A DNA stretch of 64,000 nt from Acholoe squamosa (taxonomy: Eukaryota > Annelida > Polychaeta > Phyllodocida > Polynoidae): the NCBI GenBank assembly GCA_949317995.1, contig OX439041.1:17577501-17641500 (forward strand), written 5' to 3'. Of this stretch, positions 1 through 12,224 are shown one piece after another. Position 1 is the stretch's first letter, and each line of letters starts with the position of its first letter. The notes beneath the pieces were generated by a model. The model did no database searches. It was not told the DNA's origin and saw only the letters and a list, made by a program, of their open reading frames with translations. A program made the position numbers and the translations under genes.

Positions 1-60
1 AACAACTTTGGAATATATGGGAGGCATTGGGAAGATTTTGGTCTCAACTTTTTCTCATCC

Positions 61-118
61 TATAAGGCGCACCAGGGGCTTATCCTCGTGTATAAGGCGC
101 CTTATATGCGAGGTATTA
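61..118. repeat. Short degenerate copy of the CCCGCGTATAAGGCGC inverted-repeat family
   Basis: Contains TATAAGGCGC twice and ends in GCGAGGTATTACGG, a diverged version of the family terminus (GCGGGAGATTACGGTA). The left end is not clear, so this is probably a fragment. Confidence 0.55.
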
Positions 119-974
119 CGGAACTATTAGAGAGCCATAATTACAATTTTATAAGTAACCTGGGCGTTTAGCACGTCAAATACTGTACATCTATATCATT
201 GGTTATTTTGATTAACTCCAACCAACTTCTATCCAGATACAAATAAAGTAGCTGTGTGAGTTTGAACAGCCTTATCCCCTGAGAGCAATCAGTTATCATA
301 AAGGTCAGGATAGAGTAGAACTTGTACACGAATATTCACACCAATTTACTTTACCAGTGTCAGGATAGTTACAAACAGACATGGGTTAGAATTCACAGAA
401 CTCAAAAGTATTCGTAAAGTTTGAGAATATTTGACAAAGCTAGCTTGAAGATACATGTAACAGGGGATTATATGTAGACAATATAGACTGCGGAAAAAAG
501 ACAGGTCGCTGATGTATTGTCCAGATAAAATCTGGGAAAAACTCAAGTTGAAACCTACTGACATTGTTTATGATATTACAACACTCTCTTCATAATACTT
601 TGGTTGAACAATGAGACGATCAGTATCGCTATTTACGTGTCAACATTTGAGCCTTTCAAACTGACACCATTTTAAATTCATCAGCACCACAAGTACATGT
701 ATTTGATATCTACAGTTATACATGTATTGTTGACCTTTATCCTTAAACAGTACTTTGCCACTGAATTGTGCTTAGTTTTCATGGTTTAGGAATGCCACTG
801 TGGCTCAAAAGGGTTTTTATCTAACAGGAGTAATAGTCAATGGGCTGGTTCAAAGACTCTACTCCAAAAATATAAGAGTACTGAACGTAAGTCCGGCAAT
901 GATATTAGATAGAAGCTGGGTAATGGAGAATAAGTGTATAACAATTGGGTAGGTAACAAAGGATATCACCGGGT

Positions 975-1232
975 CCTGTAATCTGCCGCGTATAAGGCGC
1001 TTCTTACACACAGGGTTTTGGTTCTCCCTGGATCCGTAAGGAGGACAGCAAACATTTTCTTTTGATATGTTACACTCCCCTTAAATTATAATAGGACATT
1101 GGGGGTCCAGGGGGGACCCTGACTACACATAGCTTTTTAAATTTTAAATTCAGTTTTTATGTTTTGACCATATTCTAAAACTCCAGGTGCTTCTTATATG
1201 CTGGATAAGCCTTATATGCAGGAGATTACGGT
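975..1232. mobile_element. MITE-like element, CCCGCGTATAAGGCGC family, about 295-bp subtype
   Basis: Starts CTGTAATCTGCCGCGTATAA and ends with the inverted complement GGAGATTACGGT. The interior (CCTGGATCCGTAAGG, then GGGGTCCAGGGGGGACC, then a TTTTTAAATTTT stretch) matches the copies at 1450-1743 and 17082-17376. No coding capacity, so non-autonomous. Confidence 0.75.
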
Positions 1233-1449
1233 CAATGGTCTGAGTAACTTTTAGCCCAAACATTTAGATGTCATCATCATCATCGGTTATTGGTCTCTGC
1301 ATCTTGGCTTCTGTATGGAAGTCAAAAATAGCACCGGGCCCAGTACAGAGCCTTGGGGTATGATGAAAGTTTCCAGAATTAGTATCATTTCTCCTGTTTT
1401 TTTTTTGTTGTTTTTTTTTTTTTTTTTTTTAAAATATACTCAAGGTTAC

Positions 1450-1743
1450 TACCGTAATCTCCCGCGTATAAGACGCGTCTTATACGAGGGGTTTTAGTAC
1501 TCCTTGGATCCACAAGGGGGATACCAAGACCTTTCTTTTGATGTTACATGCCATAATGGGCATAATATGGCATAAGGGGGCCCAGGGGGGTCCAAGGGGC
1601 CCAAGCTACACACAGGTTTTTAAATTTTGAAAAATTCACTCAGTAGAACCAAAGTTATGAATTTTTCAATTTTTTGAGAATTTTCTAAAACTCTAGGTGC
1701 GTCTTATACGCGCACTGCGTCTTATACGCGGGAGATTACGGTA
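1450..1743. mobile_element. MITE-like element with intact termini and TA ends
   Basis: Begins TACCGTAATCTCCCGCGTA and ends with the reverse complement, ending GATTACGGTA. The outer TA at both ends fits a TA target duplication as in Tc1/mariner/pogo-type elements, which is inference from the ends only. Subterminal GTCTTATACGCG motifs are repeated and inverted. The interior is non-coding and contains GGGG-rich runs shared with 975-1232 and 17082-17376. One of the best preserved copies in the window. Confidence 0.85.
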
Positions 1744-4592
1744 ATCATAATATGATTTCTTCCTAACAGAGCCAATCTTGAAAAATAAAAGGGGGAAAAA
1801 AGAAAAATTGACCAGGAGGAACTCCATCAAATGCTTTGGTCCAAGCTCTAAAGAACTGGGCATATTTTGCCTTAAGCTGGGCTTAACATAACCATGATAT
1901 ACCAGTTCATCAAAACACAGTAGAAAGAAAGAAACCCTCACTATGATTTCCATGTTGCAGATGTTGTTCATTGTGAACATCCTTATGAATGCAAATGCAT
2001 GTATGCCAAGTTCTGGCAATCAACATGAGCGTGAAAGAAGCAGGGACACAACTAGGAACTAATCATAGCACTGGAGCCCAGACAATTAAAAGATATATCG
2101 AAAGTCATTTAAATTGCAGAGAGTGAAAGAATATTCAGGCATGGGACTGGGTTTTGAAGAAATTTCCAAGAGGGTGATTAAGTTCCTCTTCTGGGTGGCA
2201 TTTAAGACAAATTTTATGGGACGACGAAGACCCTCAAACATCTAAGATGCCCCTCTCCATGAATGTTACAATATTTTCTCAGTGGATGTGAGATAATCAC
2301 AAAAATGACCTGTCTGACTGTTAAATTTCCTGAAAAATCCTATGCCTTAATATTGTCATGATATTGAACATTGAGATGAGCTTAACCGGACCCATGTGAT
2401 GAATTGCTGCGCTGAGCAGTGCAATAAAACATAAAACATGAAAAAAAAAATCAGTACAAGAGGGGCTATCAAAAATAGGGGAAAAAAGCAAGTATGAGAA
2501 CTGACTGCGCACGGGGTATGACTGGTTAAGGAGTATGGCTGATAACCTGCAGCACTCCACTGATAAAGCAGACACTTTGATAATGTCCTGTCCTTATCGG
2601 ATGTTTCACACTGGTCAGTAGTTATTTAGGTCTGTACATGATTGGCCTTAACCCTCTAAGGACCACACGGTACATTATTGTAGCATGCCCATGTGACTGC
2701 CGTTTTTCAAGACTGGAGGCACTGAAGCTCTCCAGGCGTATATTTGATCATCATATGGTACCTCCCTTACAGAGTGGCCACACTCCTGAAGGGTTGGCCT
2801 AATGCTGCAATACAGTGATGGTGAGATACTTGCTAGCACTACAGCAGTGAACTATGATGAGATCATGTATGTACTTGGAGGTACCATATGGCCCTTAAAG
2901 GGTTAAAATCTTTGTAGACTAAAGGTTAGTTCACATTTTAAACAAGATTTTCAATTTCACACATGATCTACCTTCTGGCACTGGGGTCTCTGCAACAAAG
3001 ATTATATGTTGAAATAATAGCCTCTTTCAACCTAAATCCTCCATTTTCTAGATTTTAGATTGGGTGTATCCTGGTCTGAGGAATATTTGGAGCTTTTTAA
3101 GGTCTCAACAGAAAATGTAGCACTATGAATCCAAATGAAAATAATTCAACACAAAACTTCTTAGGGAGCATCAGTGGACGACAACCGTTGTAAGCTTGTG
3201 GTCGGTTAATACGGCAGGTTCTTAGTTTTACTTACCGTCACTGCTTGAACCTTTGGTAAAGGTATGAGAAAACCAGACACACATTTTCACTAAATGGAGT
3301 AAACCTGGTAGATAAAACCGGTAACCACAAAACTTATAGGAAGCACCCCGAAACACATCGTAATAGTGTCGCCTTACTGCAAGAAGGCTGTAACTGCATT
3401 TTTCAAGTTTTGCAGGAGGCAAAAGAAGTGTTTTATTTGATAAAGCACAAAGTGGATACAACAATATTGCACTGGGGCCTGTAAGCACAAACATGTATAT
3501 CAGAGACAGAGCTTCAGCTTTTATAGAAGCTAGATAAATTCCAATAGATGTTAAAACAGGAGAAAACCCAATTTTGCCAAAATGTCAGTTACAACGTTCT
3601 TGCACTAAGCCGACAAGAGATGCTTTTTGTGGGCAGTGAATTTCAGATTGATTACAGCCTTTACAGATTTTCTTCCAAATCCAAGTAATCATACTGTTTT
3701 ATCACCACCATCAAATTAAACCTCAACCGGACAGAATTTCCCCCCACAAGTAGTCCCTCCCTTCTTTCTCATACAAGAAGCAATCAACAGTTTTTCTTTA
3801 TAAACACTCACACTTAGAATTTTGCTTATATTTGATTTTGAAATACATAAATCATTGAGTGAAAATTGTAACTCACCATGTTCAAGATTTTCAGGTTGCG
3901 CCTCGGACACACAAGACCTGTAAAATGGCAAAGGGTATGTGTATACAGGGATCTAAGTCAGGCATGGGCGAAAATCAGGAAGCCATACATTTACTTGATA
4001 TTAAAATCATCTATTTTTTTTCCAAACAGCCCTCCTTATCACTCGTATAAGGAAAATACATGTCATTCAAAAATGTCAGAAATCAGGAAATCCTGATAAA
4101 ACCTGAAGACTTACATCGCTGGAACTTATAATTATTGTACCTGTAGCAGGAAGGAGGGCATGGCATGCAGTGTAGAAGCTGCGTTTATTTCATGCTGAAT
4201 ACAGTAAAATATGGATGCTCTATAGGGTTAACGTGAGATAACCAACCCCACCCTTTATTCCATGTTTGCCGACACCCGTACATTGACTAATTACATGAAG
4301 CCCGAAGTGTGGAATAAGTTCCTAAGTCTGTCACACTTTGCGGGAGGTCACATGACTTGCTGTTGGTTCCCGCTGGTAATGTAACATATTGCACAACCAG
4401 CGGGACAAAAACAACAACAGACACGGCAATGTCTGGAGCTTCTCAGTGATGTCGGGAGCTTCTAACGCATAAGTAGGGATTGTTAGATGCTTAATTTTGC
4501 ATAAAACATGGAATAAGAAGGCAACTACCTACTAGAAAGGACGGGAACACGTCTCTCACTTGGGAAGATGTACTCCCATCCTTCCCAGAAGG

Positions 4593-4828
4593 TACCGTAA
4601 ACTCCCGCGTATAAGACGCGCTGCGCGTATAAGACGCACCCCAAACTCAGCACATGCATTTTCGCGTATAAGACGCACATTTTAAGGCTAAAATTTGTAT
4701 GATTAGTATATTTCTATAGTAAAATTACCCTTTGTATAAGACGCACCCCTATTTCAGTAAATCCTATAAGACCCCCCAGCATTTTGTTTGGCGTAGAGGA
4801 CGTGTCTTATACGCGGGAGTTTACGGTA
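4593..4828. mobile_element. MITE-like element, short subtype, abutting the next copy
   Basis: TACCGTAAACTCCCGCGTAT at the left end and GTTTACGGTA at the right form terminal inverted repeats. Inside are repeated CGTATAAGACGC motifs and AATCCTATAAGACC. Its right-hand TA is also the left TA of the element at 4827-5597, so the two are immediately adjacent and share two bases. Confidence 0.85.
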
Positions 4829-5597
4829 CCGTAATCTCCCGCGTAGAAGGCGCAGCTCGCGTAGAAGGCGCCCCCCCAACTCAGAGGAGGCCTTTTCACG
4901 TAGAAGGCGCACGTACCTCCTCTGGATCGATTTCTGGAAAAACCCGCGTATGAGGCGCCCCCCCAACTCTCAGGGGGGCTGTTTCGCGTAGAAGGCGCCC
5001 CCCCCTCCCACCCCCCTATATGAGTTCAAGCTGTCATCGGCACACGGTCGGCGTAAAAAAACGGCGAGCAAATCTACAGCGACCGGCTGCTGGCTATATG
5101 AGTTCAAGCTGTCATCGGCACACGGTCGGCGTCAAACCCGCCGAGCGGCCGTCGACACCTCCCGGTCTGCCGCGCTGCTCGTGTTATGAGTTCAAGCTAT
5201 CATCGGCACACGGTGTGACGGTCGGCGTCAAACCCGCCGAGCAAATCTACACCGACCGGCTGCTGGCTATATGAGTTCAAGCTGTCATCGGCACACGGTC
5301 GGCGTCAAACCCGCCGAGCGCCCGTCGACACCTCCCGGTCTGCCCCGCTGCTGGCTATATGAGTTCAAGCTGTCATCGGCGCATGGTGGGCCTTATCCCC
5401 GGCGAGCGCATCGACACCTCCCGGTCTGCCGCGGTGCTGGCGCTATGAGTTCAAGCTGTCATCGGCGCATTTTCCCAAATGAGATGTTGGAAAAACCCGC
5501 GTATAAGGCGCACCCCCAACTCAAGGCAATTACCCTCCCGCGTATAAGACCCAGCAGCATTTTGTTTGGCGCGCCTTCTACGCGGGAGATTACGGTA
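4827..5597. mobile_element. Expanded MITE-like element with internal tandem repeats
   Basis: Same termini (TACCGTAATCTCCCGCGTAG at left, GAGATTACGGTA at right) but with CGTAGAAGGCGC where other copies have CGTATAAGGCGC. The interior has been expanded by a GC-rich minisatellite (5018-5470). Open frames inside it are repeat translations without family similarity. The copy at 8002-8338 is a shorter relative without the expansion. Confidence 0.8.
5018..5470 (+). repeat. GC-rich minisatellite inside the MITE-like element
   Basis: Six copies of ATGAGTTCAAGCTGTCATCG or close variants, each followed by a GGTCGGCGTCAAACCCGCCG-type segment and CACCTCCCGGTCTGC. Spacing is about 80-90 bp with indels. 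It is visibly more GC-rich than its surroundings. Confidence 0.85.
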
Positions 5598-6208
5598 GTT
5601 CCCGTATAGTATCAGAGTTAGGCTACTATCACATGGCCAGCAACAGCACCTAAAAGACCCTAAAACTTGTAAATTGTCATCTTTTTATGCCATAAAATAG
5701 GTTTTAAAACGCCAGACGAAAATGACACAAAATAGATGCAAAGGTTCACTCAAATTGGGTATGACTAAAGCCTCGTGATATAACGTTCAGATATACCTAA
5801 TTCTCGTGAACGTTTGCCCATGTACCATACATGGTCTATTGTACGTGATAACACGTGCCAGAAAACCTCATGCCTACTCTACATGTCACGTATAAGCCAT
5901 ATCCTGACTTTAGGAACTTCCTACAATGCTTGACTTTCAGAAATTCTACCAGCAGTTCTGTCTTCTATTGTAATTACCCAACCCAGATGCTGGACCCTGC
6001 ATTGAAAGCCTCCACAAAGCTTAATACCTCTTGAGGTTTATACGTAAGGTTTTACAGTAACCATCCCTATCATTCCCTCTTGTTAAGTGAGAGCATATTT
6101 TATACATGGTACGTTATCAGTTAGGCAGTGGTTACAAGGTTACTGACATTTCAAGTACTTTGTGAGTACAACCGTCTGGTCAAGTTCATGATTATAACCA
6201 GATATCAG

Positions 6209-6233
6209 GTTTGTTTGTTTGTTTGTTTGTTTG
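6209..6233 (+). repeat. (GTTT)n microsatellite
   Basis: Six uninterrupted GTTT units. Confidence 0.9.
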
Positions 6234-6639
6234 GGGAGCTGGTCTATTTATTAGCTACCCAATAGAATGGTTTTAACCTTTAACAAGGGTTTTCCACCGA
6301 CTGAAAAATGACATCAAACTAGGAGACTGAATGAAGCAGCAGGGCAACACCATGCTGTGTTCCTGCTGCATCTTAGTAGGCAGTAGCGTGATGTTTTATT
6401 GAACAATGAGATAATTCCCTTAATTCACTACATGATTTAAGTCTTCTAAGGGTGCATGGCAACTTGTCCCCATCATGATGGCTGTTTAATATCAGTGTTT
6501 ATCTTGCAAGAGGCTAAATCAAGCAATGGCGTCTTAACTGGATGACCTGGAACCTTGGTATACGTGAGGTACATGTGGTACGGTACACCATGACCGATAT
6601 AGGAACATTAACCTAGAAGCACCATGATCCATCATGTGG

Positions 6640-7085
6640 CCCGATTTGTAGACGATGTGGCCAAAAAAACGATGTGGACAAAGTTGTGGACAATGTGGCC
6701 AAACAGGGTGGACGATGTGGTCAATGTTTTGTAAGGCTATCTACCATAAGAATATAGGTTCCCCAAGGGTTCTATAACGAACCCATTTACCTACCCTGAC
6801 ATTTTTGTTTTACTCTGGCCCATATGTATGCATTTTTTTTTACCCATATTCTACCAAAAATTTAATTAAATTGGTGGACCAAATGTGGACGATGTGGCCA
6901 AAAGACTATGTGGACAATGGACGATCTGGTGTAAATCTGCTTATAAAATGGCCACATCATCCATTTTCTCAAATTGTCCACATCGTCCACTTTTGGCCAC
7001 ATGGTACAGAAAATTGGCCACATCGTCCTTGGTTTGGCCACATGGTCTAGTGTCCTCATCGTCCATTGGCTACATCGTCCATACA
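6640..7085. repeat. GTGGACGATGTGGCC repeat cluster in both orientations
   Basis: Degenerate copies of GTGGACGATGTGGCCAAA lie in direct orientation at about 6650-6725 and 6885-6930. Copies of the complement (GGCCACATCGTCCA and variants) lie at about 6948-7085. The cluster is therefore a loose inverted repeat. Short ORFs on both strands are by-products. Confidence 0.75.
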
Positions 7086-8001
7086 CCTGTGGGGATTTTA
7101 CCATGTTTGTTTGTTTAGTTTTACGTCCGGGGGCCATCGAGGAACTCAGACATTCAAGGGTTCTCGGACATTTAGTCCTTTCTTTTCTTTTTGGACAGGT
7201 ATTTAAATGCTGCTTGCCAGACACAGCAGTGACCGAATCTATGAATGACCGAATCTATGAGATGAATGACCGAATCTATGAGGAGGGATGAGGGGGAAAC
7301 CACTACCGGGGCTTCATTCCCCTTCTCTTTTTTGAAGGATAGCAAGTGTTCTTTTATTTGCCTGGTCCCATAGGCAGGGCCAGACAAACCACGGCCTTTG
7401 ATCACTCAGACGTGGTTCACTGAGGGGGAATCCCATGGCAAATGACAAGCATGTGGGCCCGGCCCGCGCATATGGACACCAGCTGCCCACATGCTCACCC
7501 CATGCCACAAGAAACCCCAAGTTTGTCGCCTTTTATGAATCTGGTATGCCCACTGGTAGAATGGAAGGAGAATTCCTCCTTCATGGACTCCAAATGAAGT
7601 TATTCTGCTCCTCCATGCCCTCACATGAAGGTCCCCACTCCACAGGGGGACCACAGGATGTAGCCGGACGCTTAGGAACCATGCAAAAAAAAAAAAAGCA
7701 GATATAACCAGGAACACATTCTGGGTCAATGAGGGGTCTTTATTTTGGCCATATGTGTAGGCCTAACATTATATCCATGACAGATAGCTTATCAGTACAC
7801 CACAGTTAGTACCTGGTAGCACTGAGATACGTGTATGAGGCTATCAGGATAACAAGGTGTTACACAGTAACAACAATATCCTGGTATCACTTTATCCCAT
7901 GTAATGACCCTCATGATTTACACCATTGTGCAGATACAGGAACTGGAGTACACAATGGAAGTAAACAATACTAGTACTACTGTAAATCCCTGTGTATAAC
8001 C

Positions 8002-8338
8002 ACCGTAATCTCCCGCGTAGAAAGCGCAGCTCGAGTAGAAGGCGCCCCCCAACTTAGAGAAGGCCTTTCCACGTAGAAGGTGCACGTACCTCTTCTGGAT
8101 CGATTTCTGGAAAAACCCGCATATAAGGCCCCCCCCAACTCACAGGGGGGCTGTTTCGCGTTCAAGCTGTCATCGGCGCATGGTGGGCCTTATTTTGGGG
8201 CGTTTTCCCAATTGAGATGTTGGAAAAACCCGCGTATAAGGCGCACCCCAAACTCAAGGCAATTTACCTCCCGCGTATAAGACCCAGTCACGATCTGATC
8301 CGCGTAGAAGACGCGCCTTATACGCGGGAGATTACGGC
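8002..8338. mobile_element. MITE-like element, CGTAGAAGGCGC subtype
   Basis: Starts CACCGTAATCTCCCGCGTAG (first base changed from the usual T) and ends GCGGGAGATTACGG. It shares the segment CTGGATCGATTTCTGGAAAA and the GTTCAAGCTGTCATCGGCGC module with 4827-5597 but carries a single module, so it shows the unexpanded state. Confidence 0.8.
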
Positions 8339-9384
8339 AGTGGCCTATACCGAGGTTGAAGGTTCCTTGGTAAGGTGCACCATTGCTTGACCTGGAGAGA
8401 TAAGCACTGATAACAGCCAGCATGATGGGTACCAGGTGTTATGTAATACACCCTAAAAGGTCTGCACTGATTGAAGGGAATTATCTCATTGACCAATCAT
8501 GTATCCTGCCAGGTCGGTATAAGGACCAGTCTCTAATCAGCTCCAGCCCCATGAGACTGCCAATGTCTTTGGCAAACTTTTTAACTTACTGGATGTTTAC
8601 CAACTTTGACAGAGTAAAGCACTCTTGTAACAAATAAAAACATTTCAAAAGTGCGAAAAAATATATTAAAAAAAAAGAAAGAAGAAACAAAGCAGGTCAT
8701 ATGAGGTCCTGCTGCAAAGGCAATGGATAAATCTTTACACCTGTAGTATGTTGGGCATCTGCGGTCTGTATAACTACCGCAGGCATAGGGCTCCACCCCC
8801 CAACCCCACTCCCCTTACTTCCTCCTGTGTCAAGGTCAGATCACAGACAGGGAGAGAAAGGATTATAAATATATAATTATTGTTATATCAAAGAGATTCT
8901 TATCCTAATCCCTTAATTGGGGGTGATTAGTGGATGTTTATTCAGCACTCTGTCTGTCTCAGTCTCATTTCACTCTCCCCCACATATTCAGATAACCTAT
9001 CAGTGATAACATCTGCTGGGAGAGTGTGCTCACTCATGCACATCCAACAGTTTCCAGCAAGTTGGCCAAGGCTTCAACCTGCCCCTTATGTAGTGGGAGA
9101 GTAGCGGGAGTGGAATTCAGGGGTAGGTTTCCAGCCTACACCTGTAGTAGAGCAACCTCCACCCCCACCCCACCCCGTTCCCATCCATCTTTACTCCAGT
9201 AGATGCCTGGAGTGAGTAAGTAGGACAGTCACCTTACACAACCCGACAATGTACCGAGTATATATGTACAGGAATAGGTCCTCTCTACTACCTACCTCCT
9301 GGTCCTCAGCACCCTCAGGCCACACCAAATACAAAGAATTGGTCTATGGATTTTCTGTTTTAGAAAAAGAGGCGGGAGGGCCAG

Positions 9385-9513
9385 GGATGCCACTCACTGA
9401 TCACCAAAAAGTCGGAAATCCTCCTTATTTTATCAATTTCCAATAGGAAATACATTTAGAAATGGAATTCAAAAATTCGGAATTCCTAAAAAGTTAGGAA
9501 AAGTGGCATCTCT
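9385..9513. repeat. Foldback repeat with GATGCCACT ends, copy 1
   Basis: Begins GGATGCCACTCACTGATCA and ends with an inverted AGTGGCATCTCTGG. The interior has GGAAATCC and GGAATTCC motifs that pair loosely. A second copy lies at 13832-13971. No coding capacity. Confidence 0.55.
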
Positions 9514-11170
9514 GGAGGGCGCAAGTGTTATTTTATTTTTCTAGGGAAAATTTATTTGTCTATGGTTTTCGCATAGCCAAAATAAGGAGAGGGCGATTTC
9601 TTTTATATTTTTTTTTTGTAGCAGGGGGTCCTTTGCTGGAAATGTTCTCTCTTTTTTCCTATGTGCAAAATAGGCCTATATAATGAAACTGATGACATCT
9701 TTACCTATCCAGTAAGTAGTCTGCCATTTCTGTACTTTTATTGATTGATCCTGTAAGCTCCTTGGAAAAAAAACAGACCAATAAATTTTCTTAAACAAAA
9801 AAAATGTGGCAAGGACCACGGATAGGAGTTGCCACTCCTCTCCCCGACCTAGCCACTCACGTTACCTTGGAGAATCGCTATGTTATGTAGTTACTGCAGC
9901 ACAATGGCTCGTGTTGTTGCGTAGCAACATCGCTAGCCATAGCGGGTGACGTCACTGAGGCAGCATGACGTCACCAATGATGTCATAGGTGACAGGGAGA
10001 AAACCGAAAACATTATAGAGTTGCTACGGTCGCTACGCTCCCGGCCGCTGACGCGGCTTGCAACTCGAAAAAAAAAAAAATTTGTACTTTGGAAAATAAG
10101 GTGCACGAAATCCATAGACCAATATTTTAATTTGGTGTGGCCTCAGCCTAAAGTACACAAACCCTGACCTACCAGTAGAACACTACTGCATATTTACATA
10201 CATGTCTATAAGCCGCAGCTAATGAGCAATTTAGACACGGGGGGGGGGGGCTGAAACAACTCTAAGATAGACAGCTAGCTTTCCACATCCTCTGTAGTGT
10301 CCTCAGGTATCAAGTTACCGGTGATACTAGTATTGAAACACTAACATACAACAAGTTCCAGGGCTCTCCTCATACCAGGGTAGTGTAAATGACCACAGAA
10401 TCGCTGTCGGTGTCATTTTAGCTGTCTGTAGGGTATTTGAATTTTGAGGTCATTTTAGCTATCTGTAGGGTATTTGAATTTTGAGAATCGCTACACTCTA
10501 AAACATAAGTTCACCGTGTGAGTGTTCAGTCTCTCAAAAACCCTGACATCCCTGACTTGTAGCATTCCCCTAAAGTGAGTGTGTGGCTTACATATGAAGC
10601 TTATGGTGTAAGTACAATGCCCGTTGATCGCCCTGATGCACCAGGTTCGGCATGATGCTCCAATGAAGTGCGGGAGAGTCTGCTTGCCAGCACTTTATTG
10701 GAGCATCTTGCTAACCCACTGGGACAGTTTCAAAACTGTTGGGTCAGCATTGTGTGTGAATGTAGCACTGGTGAATTACTAGTCAGGGCTGCATTAACCC
10801 CTAGGTGCCCAAGCGCGTGTGGGCTTAAATGGGGCTTAAATACATGTATATTGAAGGGAACTATCATCCAGATACTTCTACTGGTCCAATCTGCAAAGTT
10901 AGACCCTCTATAGAACGGCCATTTATTTCATGTTGATATGCCCGAGATACTGACAGCCCATAGCTCTAGCACTCGATCGGCCGTATCGCACACCCCCCGT
11001 GCGATAACCCGCGAAAATATCACACGCCGAGGTCACGTGACCATTTAGTGACGTCATAGCTCCAAGATGGCGATGTAAACAATGCGCACGGGGAGTCATT
11101 CTGGTAAATTCTATTGTAATTCAGCAGTTTTGGATCAAAATAACATGAAATAAATGCAAATGAACACTCG

Positions 11171-11291
11171 TGGGGAGAATTTTTGAGGGTTATCTCACTT
11201 GCTGATCAGGTGCCGCATCGCACTCCGCGGGCGTCGTGCGATACGGCACCTGATCGGCGCGTGAGATAACCCTCAAAAATTCTCCCCACTC
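11171..11291. repeat. Long inverted repeat (hairpin about 120 bp)
   Basis: The arm TGGGGAGAATTTTTGAGGGT continuing TATCTCAC is repeated in inverse at the right side. Inner arms CTGATCAGGTGCCGCATCGC and its near-complement flank a short GC-rich centre. The arms are nearly perfect, suggesting a recent foldback element or an element end. The related motif CGATCGGCCGTATCGCAC occurs near 10973. Confidence 0.8.
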
Positions 11292-11555
11292 GTGAACATT
11301 TGCCTATGACCTCCCCATCACAATACAACCATCCATTTTTCTCTATCACTATTATACCTAACACAGGGAGTCAAAATTTGAAAATGATTCATTAGAGGGC
11401 CACCCTCCAGGGGGCTAAGACCAGACATGACACAATAATTATGCTAGATCATATACATCCAATGTCCCATACTCCCATTAGATTCTAAAAGAAATGTTCA
11501 TATCCATAGAGATAATCCATGCATTGTTACTAGCACATTATGTCTCCTGAGAGGT

Positions 11556-11663
<108 letters not shown>

Positions 11664-12015
11664 AAATTGAATGAGGCCTCAGAATTACAGGTATTATGGA
11701 TGGGGGGGGGGGTCTATATAGTACACAAGAGAGACTAAATGCTACCAATGACAACAAATGGAATGTTTTGGTAACTATGGTTACCAAACCTAAAAGTCTT
11801 CACTGAGTTATGAGTATTCAGGAAATGCAATACAGAGCCAATATCAAAAGATAAGATCAAAAAAACACATGGGCTCATCAACTAAGTAATATAATTGTGA
11901 AATAATATAAAATCTTCAAATAATTCTGGGCACCAAAAGGTTAATGCATCTTACATGACGACCGATGTCATGATGCTTTTAAATTGTTAAATGTGTATAT
12001 GGGATTCCAACTTAC

Positions 12016-12224
12016 GCCATCTCCGCACTCTGAGCCTCTTCCCGGGATATGTCCTTCTCTACGCTGTAATCCAGAATGGACTTGACGCCATACATCCGGT
12101 TCCGGCTCACTGTCGGTTTGATCCGCTCTGTGTCTTCTCCCGCCACAAACTGTCCGTAAAATGACGCTTTCATGAACTTCTCAAAGAGTGACTTCCCCAT
12201 AACCTTTCTTGCGACCTTCAACAG
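12016..12224 (-). CDS. PRODH: Proline dehydrogenase (PRODH), coding exon 2
   Basis: The exon encodes 69 codons plus two bases, starting LLKVARKVMGKSLFEKFMK and containing FYGQFVAGEDTERIKP and GVKSILDYSVEKDISREEA. In family knowledge this is the conserved N-terminal part of the FAD-dependent PRODH barrel region (the FYGxFVAGED and ILDYxVE signatures). The enzyme oxidises proline to pyrroline-5-carboxylate in the mitochondrial inner-membrane/matrix compartment. The acceptor reads TGTTTTCAG and the donor is GTAAGT. Entry phase is 0, which fits the phase-0 end of exon 1, and exit phase is 2. No following exon was recognised, so the gene is incomplete in this window. Assignment is by motif recognition only. 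Confidence 0.88.

Noticed and set aside
3228..3494. Possible PRODH exon ending in a strong GTAAGT donor on the minus strand
   Set aside because: In the phase demanded by exon 2 (phase 2) the candidate acceptors I tested lead to a stop, and the translation has no PRODH similarity.
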